A stretch of 64,000 bases of DNA, from positions 1 through 64,000 of the forward strand of contig JAISUK010000049.1 in assembly GCA_031272075.1 (NCBI GenBank). The letters run 5' to 3'. How positions within the stretch are numbered: the first letter of the stretch is position 1; each line of letters opens with the position of its first letter. A model generated the notes under the pieces. That model was given only the letters and a program-made list of their open reading frames with translations, did no database searches and was not told the origin of the DNA. This DNA comes from Dysgonamonadaceae bacterium (lineage in GTDB: Bacteria > Bacteroidota > Bacteroidia > Bacteroidales > Azobacteroidaceae). This document shows positions 35,011-44,306 of this stretch, in pieces. The translations under genes were made by a program, and so were the position numbers.

Positions 35011-35520
35011 ATGGATAAAACCATCACGATACCCGAATTTGAAAGCCTGTTTCGCGAGTACTATACACGGCTTTATTACTTTGCATACGATTTTGTCGAA
35101 GACATAGAAACGGCAAAAGATATTGTAAGCGAAGTGTTTGCCGCCGTGTGGAACAGTCGGCATAAGATGGAGTCTGCTTCGGTGACAGGCTATCTCTTCA
35201 TCAGCGTGCGCAACCAGTGCCTGAACCATCTCCGAAAGAAACGGAAAGCGGAAGAGTATATGGATTTTTACCGGCATGTCGCCGACGAAGAAAACGTGGA
35301 GGACTGGAAAGCGCTCGAAGATCGGTTGTCGGAGATGGCGGAAGTGATCGGGCAAATGTCGCCCCGCACCCGCTATGTGCTCGAAGCATGTTATTTTCAC
35401 TCGAAAAAATACAAAGAAGTGGCCGAATCGTTGGATATCAGTGCCGAAGGGGTTAAGAAGCATATCGTCAAGGCTTTCTCGTTGCTGCGGGCGCATTTTA
35501 ACGTAAAAAAACGAAAGTGA
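35011..35520 (+). CDS. ECF RNA polymerase sigma factor (uptake locus 2)
   Basis: Sigma factor of 169 residues from the ATG at 35011; the frame could open at a GTG at 34996. Region 2: FREYYTRLYYFAYDFVEDIE, AKDIVSEVFAAVWNSR. Region 4: MSPRTRYVLEACYFHSKKYK, EVAESLDISAEGVKKHIVKA, a helix-turn-helix reading the -35 site. Members of this Bacteroidetes group are held by a membrane FecR protein until the SusC transporter binds its substrate. The FecR gene follows after 52 nt, then susC and susD, so autoregulation of locus 2 is expected. Located 18 nt after the preceding gene, which is unusual because such sigma genes commonly start their own transcript. Confidence 0.9.
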   Translation: MDKTITIPEFESLFREYYTRLYYFAYDFVEDIETAKDIVSEVFAAVWNSRHKMESASVTGYLFISVRNQCLNHLRKKRKAEEYMDFYRHVADEENVEDWKALEDRLSEMAEVIGQMSPRTRYVLEACYFHSKKYKEVAESLDISAEGVKKHIVKAFSLLRAHFNVKKRK

Positions 35521-35572
35521 AAGGTATCCGATTTGCATTTTTTGCGTATTAATATATAGTACAGGTATCATC

Positions 35573-36655
35573 ATGGATCAGGACAAATACATAGAAGAAG
35601 ACAGGGACGAAGCGATACCCTCTGCGCGTGAAGCATTTGACTGCCGACGCATCTTCAACCGCCAATTCATTCCGACGCCGGATGTCGGCATGGAATGGCA
35701 ACGCTTTTGCGATAAGTACCGGCTGCAGACTGCGCCCAAGACCGTATCGCGAATGAATTTTATTTGGGGTTTCGTCGCAGGTATCGCCGCCACCATTGCC
35801 GTTTTCCTGGTCATGCATGACAATACGAACAATACACCCCTTTCTGACGAGATACAGGTGTTTGAGTCGATCGCCAATGCCGACGAAGTGATCCTGTCGT
35901 CGGGCGACGGCACGATGCATGTCATCACCGGTAACGTGAACGACAGCATATTGTTGTTGCAGGGCATCAATGCCAACGCCGATTCGCTCGTCTATTCCCT
36001 GTCAGGCAGTCCGGCGCAACCGAAGCAAATGACGTTAGTCACCCCGCGCGGCAGAGATTATTTCGTCACTTTGTCCGACGGCACCAAAATGTGGCTCAAT
36101 GCCGGTAGCCGTCTTTTATTTCCCGAACGGTTTACAGGGGACCGCCGCATTGTCGAATTGCAGGGAGAAGCGTATTTCGTGGTGGCGAAAGACGAAAAAC
36201 GACCGTTTGAAGTGCGTACAAATTTCTTTACTACCTCAGTGCTGGGCACGGAATTTAATCTGCGCGCCTATTCGGCTGCCGACGCGCACTTGGTGCTGGT
36301 AGAAGGAAAAGTATCCCTGTCGAGCGAAGGCCATGCCGATCCGCTGACGGTGACTCCGGGTCATAAAGCGCAATGGAACGGCGAAGGGTTTACAGTCAAT
36401 CACGTGGATACTTACGCCTATACACAATGGAAGGAGGGGTATTTTTATTTCGACAATGTGCCTTTGGTCGAAATCATGCGTGAACTCGGCAGATGGTACA
36501 ATGTGAGCGTCGTCTTCGACAACACCGCTTTCATCAATACCCGTCTGCATTTTGTAGCCGACCGGCATGGCGATCTCGTGCTAGCCCTCAACAACTTAAA
36601 CATCCTCGACGTAGTGAACGCCACACTTACAGACGAAAAGATTGTTATAAAATAA
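35573..36655 (+). CDS. FecR-family anti-sigma factor (locus 2)
   Basis: Inner-membrane regulator of 360 residues. Cytoplasmic part 1-60, membrane helix at about 62-83 (FIWGFVAGIAATIAVFLVM), FecR periplasmic domain with DGTKMWLNAGSRLLFPERF, VELQGEAYFVVAKDEKRPFE, TSVLGTEFNLRAYSAADAH, and the DUF4974 domain at the C-terminus (YFDNVPLVEIMRELGRWYNV). It transmits the state of the SusC signalling domain to the sigma factor encoded 52 nt upstream. The stretch 95-150 between helix and FecR core is longer than in locus 1 and includes GDGTMHVITGNVNDSILLLQ, a strand-rich insert. Confidence 0.9.
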   Translation: MDQDKYIEEDRDEAIPSAREAFDCRRIFNRQFIPTPDVGMEWQRFCDKYRLQTAPKTVSRMNFIWGFVAGIAATIAVFLVMHDNTNNTPLSDEIQVFESIANADEVILSSGDGTMHVITGNVNDSILLLQGINANADSLVYSLSGSPAQPKQMTLVTPRGRDYFVTLSDGTKMWLNAGSRLLFPERFTGDRRIVELQGEAYFVVAKDEKRPFEVRTNFFTTSVLGTEFNLRAYSAADAHLVLVEGKVSLSSEGHADPLTVTPGHKAQWNGEGFTVNHVDTYAYTQWKEGYFYFDNVPLVEIMRELGRWYNVSVVFDNTAFINTRLHFVADRHGDLVLALNNLNILDVVNATLTDEKIVIK

Positions 36656-36754
36656 TCTTTTTTTCTTTCCTTTTATTACCCAAAAGTTTTTTTCTGCGTA
36701 ATTCTTATGTAGAGAGTTAAATATTTTGGGCTAATTACTAAAACAAAGGACTAC

Positions 36755-39700
36755 ATGTATGTAAATGAAAAAAACTTCCTAAAAGGTGGGAAAATGTTGT
36801 TTCTCGTCAGTCTTTTCATGGCCTCGATGCTGGTGAGCGTAAATGTTTGCGCTCAAAACGTAGAAAAGAAAGTATCGATTTCGTGCAAAGACGAGCCGTT
36901 GCCGACAATCCTGAACAGGATAGAGCGGCAGTCGGGCTACAAGATGAATTTCAGTAACGATGAACTGAGCCGCTACCGCGTCTCGGCCGTTATTGAAGCG
37001 AAAACCGCCGTAGAAGCGGTGGATCAGTTGATTAAAGACTTGCCGCTGGAGCGGACGGTAAATGGCAGGTATATCGTAATCCACAAGTCGAAAAACGCAC
37101 CGTCGCCTACACAATCTTCCGATCGCAAAACGGTGAAAGGTTCCGTCAGATGCGCCGACGGCACGCCTTTGGTGGGAGTGACAATCCTGGAAAAAGGCAC
37201 CCTCAATGGAGCGATTACCGATTGGAACGGCAGTTTTACGCTGACGACGGACAACGATGCAATCCTGACGTTTTCCTATATCGGTTATAAAAGTGTGGAA
37301 CTCTATGCAAAAGACCGGATGGACATCGTCATGGACGAAAATGTGGAGATGTTGAGCGATGTCGTCGTTACCGGATACCAAACCATTTCGAGGGAACGCA
37401 GCGCCGGATCGTTCAATATCGTCAGGGGCGAAGACATGAAAGAATCGTCCAAGGCGCGCGGCAGCATCCTCGAAGGATTGGAAGGCCTGGCTCCCGGATT
37501 TTCCGTCAATCTGAGCAACGATGCCGTGAGCAAATACCTGGTACGCGGGCTGACCTCCATCAATTCGTCGAAAGAACCGTTGTTCGTGGTAGATGGCGTC
37601 CCGCTCGCAGGTTCGGACCTGGAGTCGATGCTTTCGGCTACCGACGTGGCCACCGTTACGGTATTGAAAGATGCGACCGCTGTCTCCATTTGGGGATCTC
37701 GTGCCGCCAACGGGGTGGTGGTGGTAGTCACCCGAAGCGGCAGCAATACGAATGGACAGGTCAATGTCGCCTATGATGGCAATATCACCATGAAGGGGAA
37801 AATCGACCTGGACTATTTCAACCTGATGGATAGCCGCACTTTTATCAAGAATGCGACCGAACGTTTTGAGTCGGACGACTATCATGAAGCCTTCCCATGG
37901 AGCACTTTCATGACCGACAAATCGAAATTCGCCAATTATGCGTACTACCAGGCGGTGTATCCGCACGAACGGATCTTGTATGATTGGAAGAATGGGAAAA
38001 TCTCCCTCGACGAGCGCAACCGACAACTGGAACAATTGGCGTCGCAAGATGGATATCAGTCTTATCAGGATGAAATCATGACCAGCCCCTGGATGCAAAA
38101 CCATACCATCTCCCTTTCAGGAGGAACAGAAAAGGTGTCTGTGATCGGATCTATCGGATACGAAGGCCGTACCGGCGACTATCACAATACAGACGATACC
38201 TACAAACTGAACTTCAAACAAAATTTCAAGGTCACCAAATGGTTTAATTGGGACATACTCCTCAATGCTTCCTATACCGACAGCAAAAGCTACATCAATC
38301 CGCTGGATACGTATGGTGCGCAAGGGATATACAATTTTATCCCTTATGCACTGATGCGCAACGCCGATGGGACAACTGCCAACTTCAATTCATTTATCCT
38401 TGACGAACAATACTGGGATGCTGATGAATATACATTCGGCATTTCAACCGATTTCTTTCCGGTGAGCGACTTCTTCAGCAGTACGATAAAGACCAAAAAC
38501 ACCCGTGTGCGCGCCAATACGGGGATTCAGCTCGACCTGTGGAAAGGACTGGGATACGAAGTTCGTTTCTCCTATTTCAGCGGCAGTTCCAACGGTGAGC
38601 AATACATTCCGCAAGATACCTGGCATATCCGTTCGGCGCGGCTGGATGCTATCGACGCTGACGGGAATAAATATTTGCCGGACAAAGGGGGCGATTTTAC
38701 CGTCAATAATATTTTCAATTCCGACTGGACGGTACGCAATCAGCTGACCTACAATTCCAGTTTCGACAACCTGAAACACCAGATCACGGCTTTGGCCGGA
38801 TGCGAATACCGCGAGAGTAAAACAAAAGGCTATGTCTCTTTTGAACGCGGATACGATTACCAAACGATGTCGAATACCGTTTATGACATCAATGCAGCAC
38901 GCGAATTTGGGAGTACGGCGAACTATTGGGGAACCTTTGCTCCGCTGGATTACGACGACATCACCCAGAGCGAGGTGGTGCTGCGCTATGTGTCGTACTA
39001 CGCAAATCTGGCTTACACATTCAACGAAAAATACAGTATCAACGGCAATGTTCGCGTCGATCAATCCAATTTGTTCGGGACGGATGTCAACAACCAATAC
39101 AAACCCATCGGCTCGGTGGGACTGGCTTGGAATCTCTTCAAAGAAGATTTTATGCGACGAATTCACTGGCTGAACGGATTGACATTGCGATTGGGATACG
39201 GACATAGCGGCAATTCGCCGTCGCCCGACGCAGGCGGTCCATACAATATCATCGTCCCACACTATCATCCGATATTGGGCAGCAATTCGGGATATGTGCT
39301 TTCCACCCCTGCCAATCGGAAACTCTCGTGGGAAAAAACCCGCACTTACAATGTCGGTATCGATTTCGCCTTGCTGAATCATCGCTTGAACGGAACGGTC
39401 GACCTCTATCACAAGAAAACGATGGATTTATTGGCCTACAAATCGCTGAACATCCTGACCGGCTTCCGAACCGCGTACGCCAATGTCGGCGAAATGGAAA
39501 ACAAAGGTGTGGAATTGGCGCTAAACAGCCACAATATCGCAACGAAAGATTTCAACTGGCATACCTCGCTTAGCCTGGCATACAACAAAAATGAGATCGT
39601 GGATTATTACAACGAGCCGACTACTTCCGCTTCCACCATGCTCAATCGGCATTACGTGGAAGGCTATCCTGCCGGAGCGCTCTTTGCACTGAAATGGGCA

Positions 39701-40324
39701 GGCTTGCGGCACGAAGATGGCGTTGCGCAGGCTTTCGACAAGGACGGGAATAAAAGCGACGACTTCAATACATTGACAGCCGAAGATACTTACTACGTTG
39801 GCACTGTCATCCCCAAATGGACGGGATCTTTTACCAACCGATTCAACTATAAGGGATTGGAACTGTCGGCAATGTTTGTCTTCAGTGGAGGAAACCACTT
39901 GCGTACCGATCCCTATCTGTTGCTTAGCAGCCGGTTTCTCGAAAATCGTCTGGCGACATTTGACGATCGCTGGCGACAACCCGGCGACGAAGCCTTTACC
40001 GATGTACCTTCGGCTTTTGATGATCCCACGTATTCCGGTCGCGCTTCCAAATCGGATGCGTTTATCTACCAATACGGCGATCAACATATACAGTCGGCGT
40101 CTTTCCTGAAGTTGCGCGAGCTGGCATTGGGCTATGCTCTCCCTGGAGAATTGTGCTCGAAACTTTACGCCAAAAATCTGAAAGTTCGCCTGGCAGCGCA
40201 TAACTTGCTTCGCATCGTGGCCAACGAAAAAGGCATCGACCCTGAAGCATTCAATCTGTATACCGGAAAGCGCGCAACAAATTACGGCGCTTTCTATTCG
40301 ATCGGTTTAACCGCTAACTTTTAA
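36755..40324 (+). CDS. SusC/RagA-family TonB-dependent transporter with STN domain (locus 2)
   Basis: Outer-membrane transporter, 1189 residues. Signal peptide through about residue 34 (FLVSLFMASMLVSVNVCAQ), STN signalling domain (LPTILNRIERQSGYKMNFSN), regulatory-like domain at about 125-200 (GSVRCADGTPLVGVTILEKG), plug (LSDVVVTGYQTISRERSAGS, SINSSKEPLFVVDGVPLAGS, VLKDATAVSIWGSRAANGVV), then the barrel, ending YSIGLTANF. The usual SIYGSRAANG signature reads SIWGSRAANG. Regulated through the FecR/sigma pair upstream. SusD starts 12 nt after it. Substrate unknown; two thioredoxin-fold genes follow the pair. Confidence 0.93.
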   Translation: MYVNEKNFLKGGKMLFLVSLFMASMLVSVNVCAQNVEKKVSISCKDEPLPTILNRIERQSGYKMNFSNDELSRYRVSAVIEAKTAVEAVDQLIKDLPLERTVNGRYIVIHKSKNAPSPTQSSDRKTVKGSVRCADGTPLVGVTILEKGTLNGAITDWNGSFTLTTDNDAILTFSYIGYKSVELYAKDRMDIVMDENVEMLSDVVVTGYQTISRERSAGSFNIVRGEDMKESSKARGSILEGLEGLAPGFSVNLSNDAVSKYLVRGLTSINSSKEPLFVVDGVPLAGSDLESMLSATDVATVTVLKDATAVSIWGSRAANGVVVVVTRSGSNTNGQVNVAYDGNITMKGKIDLDYFNLMDSRTFIKNATERFESDDYHEAFPWSTFMTDKSKFANYAYYQAVYPHERILYDWKNGKISLDERNRQLEQLASQDGYQSYQDEIMTSPWMQNHTISLSGGTEKVSVIGSIGYEGRTGDYHNTDDTYKLNFKQNFKVTKWFNWDILLNASYTDSKSYINPLDTYGAQGIYNFIPYALMRNADGTTANFNSFILDEQYWDADEYTFGISTDFFPVSDFFSSTIKTKNTRVRANTGIQLDLWKGLGYEVRFSYFSGSSNGEQYIPQDTWHIRSARLDAIDADGNKYLPDKGGDFTVNNIFNSDWTVRNQLTYNSSFDNLKHQITALAGCEYRESKTKGYVSFERGYDYQTMSNTVYDINAAREFGSTANYWGTFAPLDYDDITQSEVVLRYVSYYANLAYTFNEKYSINGNVRVDQSNLFGTDVNNQYKPIGSVGLAWNLFKEDFMRRIHWLNGLTLRLGYGHSGNSPSPDAGGPYNIIVPHYHPILGSNSGYVLSTPANRKLSWEKTRTYNVGIDFALLNHRLNGTVDLYHKKTMDLLAYKSLNILTGFRTAYANVGEMENKGVELALNSHNIATKDFNWHTSLSLAYNKNEIVDYYNEPTTSASTMLNRHYVEGYPAGALFALKWAGLRHEDGVAQAFDKDGNKSDDFNTLTAEDTYYVGTVIPKWTGSFTNRFNYKGLELSAMFVFSGGNHLRTDPYLLLSSRFLENRLATFDDRWRQPGDEAFTDVPSAFDDPTYSGRASKSDAFIYQYGDQHIQSASFLKLRELALGYALPGELCSKLYAKNLKVRLAAHNLLRIVANEKGIDPEAFNLYTGKRATNYGAFYSIGLTANF

Positions 40325-40336
40325 TTTGTGACAAAT

Positions 40337-41791
40337 ATGGACTTACGAATCAAAATATACATGGCATTAATCGGAGGCGTATGCTTCTTGAGCGGATGCG
40401 ACGCGGACGAGTTCCTGGAAATCAAACCCCGCGGAAAAGATGTTCCTTCCACGATACAACATTACGAAGGATTGCTTAATTCTTTCCCCATGGCGACCTC
40501 CAACGTAGAAGGAAATCTTTATTTCCCTTTATTGAGTGATGAATTTTATGCTACAAAAGCAAGTATCAACCAATTGAGCATGCAGATGCAAGGTCCGCAG
40601 GGCGGCAATGCTTTCCGGTATGAAGCCGACATCATGCGCCCGGACGAAAATTGCAGCGACTGGATCTTCAACTCCACAACTTATACTTACAATATCGTCA
40701 TCAACGAAGTGATGGATGCCGAAGACGGGACAACGCAACAGAAACTGGCATTGCAATCGGAAGCGCGGGTGATGCGCGCATGGAGCCATTTTCTCGTCGC
40801 ACAGGTGTTTTGCAAACCTTACAACGAGGCGACCGCGGCCACCGATTTGGGAATCCCCATCCTGCGGGAGACAGATATCACGGAGATGAATTATCCCAGA
40901 GGGACAGTCAAAGAAGTATACGATTTTATTGTCGGAGAAATGGAAGAGGCATGCCCGAATATCCCAAACAACGACAACCTGAATTATCGTACCGAGCGTG
41001 CTGACGCGTACCTGTTTTTGGGAACGGTCTATTGCTACATGAATCGCTATGACAAAGCCCTCGAAGCGCTGCGCCTCGCCAATCAGTATGCACGCGAAAA
41101 CAACGCTTTTTTCTTGTATGACTACAATGACCCCACGGTGCAGATGACGATGATGATGGGCGTCATGGGCATTATGCCATACGACAACAAGGAATACATG
41201 CGCTGTATGTATGCCATCAATACCGCTTTGCCCATGTGCCTCCCGCTGTTTAACTATTACTCACCGACAACCGTCTATATCAAACCAAAATACCAGGCGC
41301 TGTTTGAAGGGCTTGATTACCGGAAAATGCTGCGCCTCGGACAAGGAGTGGCTTTCGGAGACATCGATCTGCGTCCGGTGGTCCCTTCAGAAGTACCGCT
41401 GGGAGCGAACGCCCCTGACCTGCTTTTGCTGCTCGCCGAATGTGAAGCCCGTGTGGGCGACATGGCCAAAGCCAGAGAGGCTCTCTTTGAACTGCGGAAA
41501 AGCCGTATGCCTGAAGCATTTGCAGCTATACCGGCTACGGTGACGACAAAAGACCAGTTGATACGCTTCTGCGTGGAAGAACGTATCCGTGAACTGACGG
41601 GTACCGGACGTTTCTTCTTCGACATGCGTCGCCTGTGGAACGACCCGCTCTTCGCCGACTACAAGGCCGACTACAAACATGAAATCGTAGACGCCTCAGG
41701 CAACGAGTCGTTCCCCTTGACAGAAGACCGCCTGGTGATGCGTATTCCTCCGGAAGTAATGAACTGGAATCCATGGGAAGATAATAAATAA
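40337..41791 (+). CDS. SusD/RagB-family lipoprotein (locus 2)
   Basis: 484-residue lid lipoprotein with lipobox GVCFLSGC (Cys21) from the ATG at 40337; the frame opens at a GTG at 40328. Typical SusD pieces: DEFLEIKPRGKDVPSTIQHY, ALQSEARVMRAWSHFLVAQV, RADAYLFLGTVYCYMNRYDK (TPR-like), LLLLAECEARVGDMAKAREA, RIRELTGTGRFFFDMRRLWN and LVMRIPPEVMNWNPW. Lies between susC and the thioredoxin gene with gaps of 12 and 6 nt, so one transcript. Probably binds the same cargo as locus 2 SusC. Confidence 0.9.
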   Translation: MDLRIKIYMALIGGVCFLSGCDADEFLEIKPRGKDVPSTIQHYEGLLNSFPMATSNVEGNLYFPLLSDEFYATKASINQLSMQMQGPQGGNAFRYEADIMRPDENCSDWIFNSTTYTYNIVINEVMDAEDGTTQQKLALQSEARVMRAWSHFLVAQVFCKPYNEATAATDLGIPILRETDITEMNYPRGTVKEVYDFIVGEMEEACPNIPNNDNLNYRTERADAYLFLGTVYCYMNRYDKALEALRLANQYARENNAFFLYDYNDPTVQMTMMMGVMGIMPYDNKEYMRCMYAINTALPMCLPLFNYYSPTTVYIKPKYQALFEGLDYRKMLRLGQGVAFGDIDLRPVVPSEVPLGANAPDLLLLLAECEARVGDMAKAREALFELRKSRMPEAFAAIPATVTTKDQLIRFCVEERIRELTGTGRFFFDMRRLWNDPLFADYKADYKHEIVDASGNESFPLTEDRLVMRIPPEVMNWNPWEDNK

Positions 41792-41797
41792 CCACGT

Positions 41798-43147
41798 ATG
41801 AGAAGTACTATCATATCGCTCTTGTGCTGCCTGGCGTCTTTTTCGCTGACAGCACAGGGGATCATATTTCGCAATGACAGCTGGGAACAGATAAAAGCGA
41901 CGGCTAAAGCCGAGAATAAACTTGTCTTCATTGATGTATATACAAGCTGGTGCGGCCCTTGCAAATTGATGGTGAAAGACGTGTTTTCGCAAAAAGAAAT
42001 CGGAGATTTCTTTAATGCAAACTTCGTATGCTTTGGCATCGACGCAGAAAAAGGCGAAGGGCTGGAGATCGCAGCGACCTACAAAGTCAACTCGTTCCCT
42101 ACCTACCTGTTTGTGGATGGCAACGGCAAATTATACTATCGCTCGGTAGGATCCATGCCGGTGGATAAGTTTCTAGGAGAGGGCAAACTGGCGCTCTCCG
42201 AGTTTGCCGACGAAGAAAGTCTGGAGGAAATGACTGCCGCTTACCCGACAAAAAAGGACAATCCTGCCTTCCTGCGAAAATATATAGAAAAACGTGACAA
42301 GGCGGAACTCGACAATGCCGATCTGCTGGACGAATATGTACGCATCGAGCAAGAAGAAAAATTGCTTGATCCGGGGTTTCTGCTGAGTCTGCAAGGCTTC
42401 AACCGGCGCATCAACGCCGGAGGAAGTTGCGAAGCTTTCCTGTTGAAACACTGGGACGAAGTGTGCAAAGCCACCGGACGAACTGACGCTTTGTTGGCAC
42501 AAATCCTGACCTATAACCTCATCGACTATTCTTACCAACGGGCAGTGAAAGAAAGAAACTCACAACTGCTCGAAACGGTCTTGGCGTCGGGCGAGGCATT
42601 GTATCCCAAACTGGGTCTGGATGTTTCGGGAGAGAAGGTAAAACTCCGTTCCCGCTACTTTGCCGACACAGATCAGAAGGCAAAGTTTGAAGAAACGATC
42701 GATGTTCATGCCCATGTCCTTTTTGAGGAAGAACAAATCTGTCGGCAACGCGACAAGGCGAGCTACCGGCAATTTCTGGAAAGCATGATAGCCAAGCCGT
42801 CTGACCTCGCGACAGTGACCATTGATCGACTGGAGATGATGCTGGATTTTGCCAAAGTGCAGGGTTCCAGCGACCTGTCATTCTCTTTGCGCGATCTGGC
42901 GAAAGCAATTGTCCGCCTGTCTGACAAGAACGAGCTGCTCTTCACCGCACTGACATGTGCGATGGAATCGGTCTTCCTGTTTGACAACTTCAGCAATTAC
43001 GAGACACTGGCCGACGTACTCTGGAAATTGGGGCGCCGTCAAGACGCCTTGCGGCAGATGCGGCATGCAAGAGAAATCATGCCGCGTGAAAGCGAAGAAA
43101 TCAATGTCAGAATAGACGAAAAATTAGAAAAATATAAAAACAATTAA
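41798..43147 (+). CDS. Secreted thioredoxin-domain protein (locus 2)
   Basis: 449 residues with a signal peptide (IISLLCCLASFSLTAQ). Thioredoxin fold at about 25-135 with C52-G-P-C55 (VYTSWCGPCKLMVKDVFSQK) and cis-proline region NSFPTYLFVDGNG; the DUF255-like KLVFIDVYTSWC opening is common in Bacteroidetes. The remaining 300 residues are helical, with a final TPR-like pair (LADVLWKLGRRQDALRQMRH, AREIMPRESEEINVRIDEKL). It would reduce or isomerise disulfides in the periplasm, perhaps in imported cargo. Six nt after susD and seven before the next redox gene. No such middle gene is present in locus 1. Confidence 0.85.
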   Translation: MRSTIISLLCCLASFSLTAQGIIFRNDSWEQIKATAKAENKLVFIDVYTSWCGPCKLMVKDVFSQKEIGDFFNANFVCFGIDAEKGEGLEIAATYKVNSFPTYLFVDGNGKLYYRSVGSMPVDKFLGEGKLALSEFADEESLEEMTAAYPTKKDNPAFLRKYIEKRDKAELDNADLLDEYVRIEQEEKLLDPGFLLSLQGFNRRINAGGSCEAFLLKHWDEVCKATGRTDALLAQILTYNLIDYSYQRAVKERNSQLLETVLASGEALYPKLGLDVSGEKVKLRSRYFADTDQKAKFEETIDVHAHVLFEEEQICRQRDKASYRQFLESMIAKPSDLATVTIDRLEMMLDFAKVQGSSDLSFSLRDLAKAIVRLSDKNELLFTALTCAMESVFLFDNFSNYETLADVLWKLGRRQDALRQMRHAREIMPRESEEINVRIDEKLEKYKNN

Positions 43148-43154
43148 TTGACGT

Positions 43155-44291
43155 ATGAAAAGAGTTATTTTTGCAGGAATGGCGGCACTCCTCATGGGAT
43201 GCACCTCCGTTAAAGAAGATGAATTTGTAATCAAGGGAACCGTCACGGATTACGGAGCCGAAATGCTGATGCTCGCTTATCAGGACAGCGACCAATTTGT
43301 GATGGATACCCTGAAAGTGGCCGACGGGAAAATCCATTACAAGACGCAGGCTACCAAGCCGGTCATGGCCACTCTGATTTCGCGCGATCCGAAGCACAAC
43401 ATCACTGCCGGCGAAGGTATCATCCCCGGCGAAATGATCGCACTTTACATCGAACCGGGTTCGGTATTACAATTGACAATCGACGGCACGCGCTGGCCGG
43501 AAATCAGCATGAAAGGCGGCAACCTCAACAACGACCTGATGAAGTTGTACTCCAAATCATTGCCACTGAAACGTCAATCCTTTGAAACATTGGCAAAATC
43601 GTTGTCAGCGAGTGCAAGCGAAGAAGAAAAGGCACAACTGGCAAAAGAAAAGGCCGATATCGACCGACAGACAACTGAAGTCACCGTGGATTTCGTAAAA
43701 GAAAACCCGGCAAGTACTGTGGCATTGCAATTTTTGAGTTCGCTGCGCAATGAGATGACACTCGACGAGTATGCTGCACTGTTCGACGGACTTGCGCAGG
43801 CAGTCAAAGAGACACCGTTGGGCAAGGAAACAGGCGAGCGGATTGAGGCTGCACGCCGGAGCAGCGTCGGCGCCATCGCTCCCGATTTCGAGAAGAAAGA
43901 CAAAGACGGCAATGTAATCCGCCTTTCCGACTACCGCGGCAAGTATGTCTATCTCGATTTCTGGGCATCGTGGTGCGCTCCGTGCCGCGCATCGCATCCG
44001 CGACTGATTCAACTCTATGCCGAATACGAACCGAAAGGACTCGTCTTATTGGGTATTGATGCACAGGACACTCGCGAAGCCTGGCTGAAAGCAGTAGAAG
44101 ACGACAAACTTACATGGCCTCAGATTGCCAACAACGACGACAAAGAAAAATGCGACGTGGTAACGCTTTACAGCGTCACTGCCCTCCCTACGAAATTTCT
44201 GATCGATCCTGAAGGAAAAATTATCATTCGCGATACCGGCGAAGACGGCGCTATCGAAGGCCATTTGAAAGCACTCTTTGGAGAAAAATAA
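43155..44291 (+). CDS. TlpA-like thiol-disulfide oxidoreductase lipoprotein (locus 2)
   Basis: 378 residues, lipobox ALLMGC (Cys16). DUF4369-like N-terminal region to about 225, then a TlpA/AhpC-TSA domain with the active pair C274-C277 in FWASWCAPCRASHP, LRGKYVYLDFWASW-type strand, and ALPTKFLIDPEG as cis-proline loop. Same architecture and nearly the same length as the protein at 7803, so the two are paralogues. Its start ATTGACGTATGAAAA copies the start context of the genes at 12776 and 18654. Convergent with the CotH gene, 15 nt between stops, with no evident terminator. Confidence 0.88.
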   Translation: MKRVIFAGMAALLMGCTSVKEDEFVIKGTVTDYGAEMLMLAYQDSDQFVMDTLKVADGKIHYKTQATKPVMATLISRDPKHNITAGEGIIPGEMIALYIEPGSVLQLTIDGTRWPEISMKGGNLNNDLMKLYSKSLPLKRQSFETLAKSLSASASEEEKAQLAKEKADIDRQTTEVTVDFVKENPASTVALQFLSSLRNEMTLDEYAALFDGLAQAVKETPLGKETGERIEAARRSSVGAIAPDFEKKDKDGNVIRLSDYRGKYVYLDFWASWCAPCRASHPRLIQLYAEYEPKGLVLLGIDAQDTREAWLKAVEDDKLTWPQIANNDDKEKCDVVTLYSVTALPTKFLIDPEGKIIIRDTGEDGAIEGHLKALFGEK

Positions 44292-44306
44292 TGGAATAAT
44301 AACATA

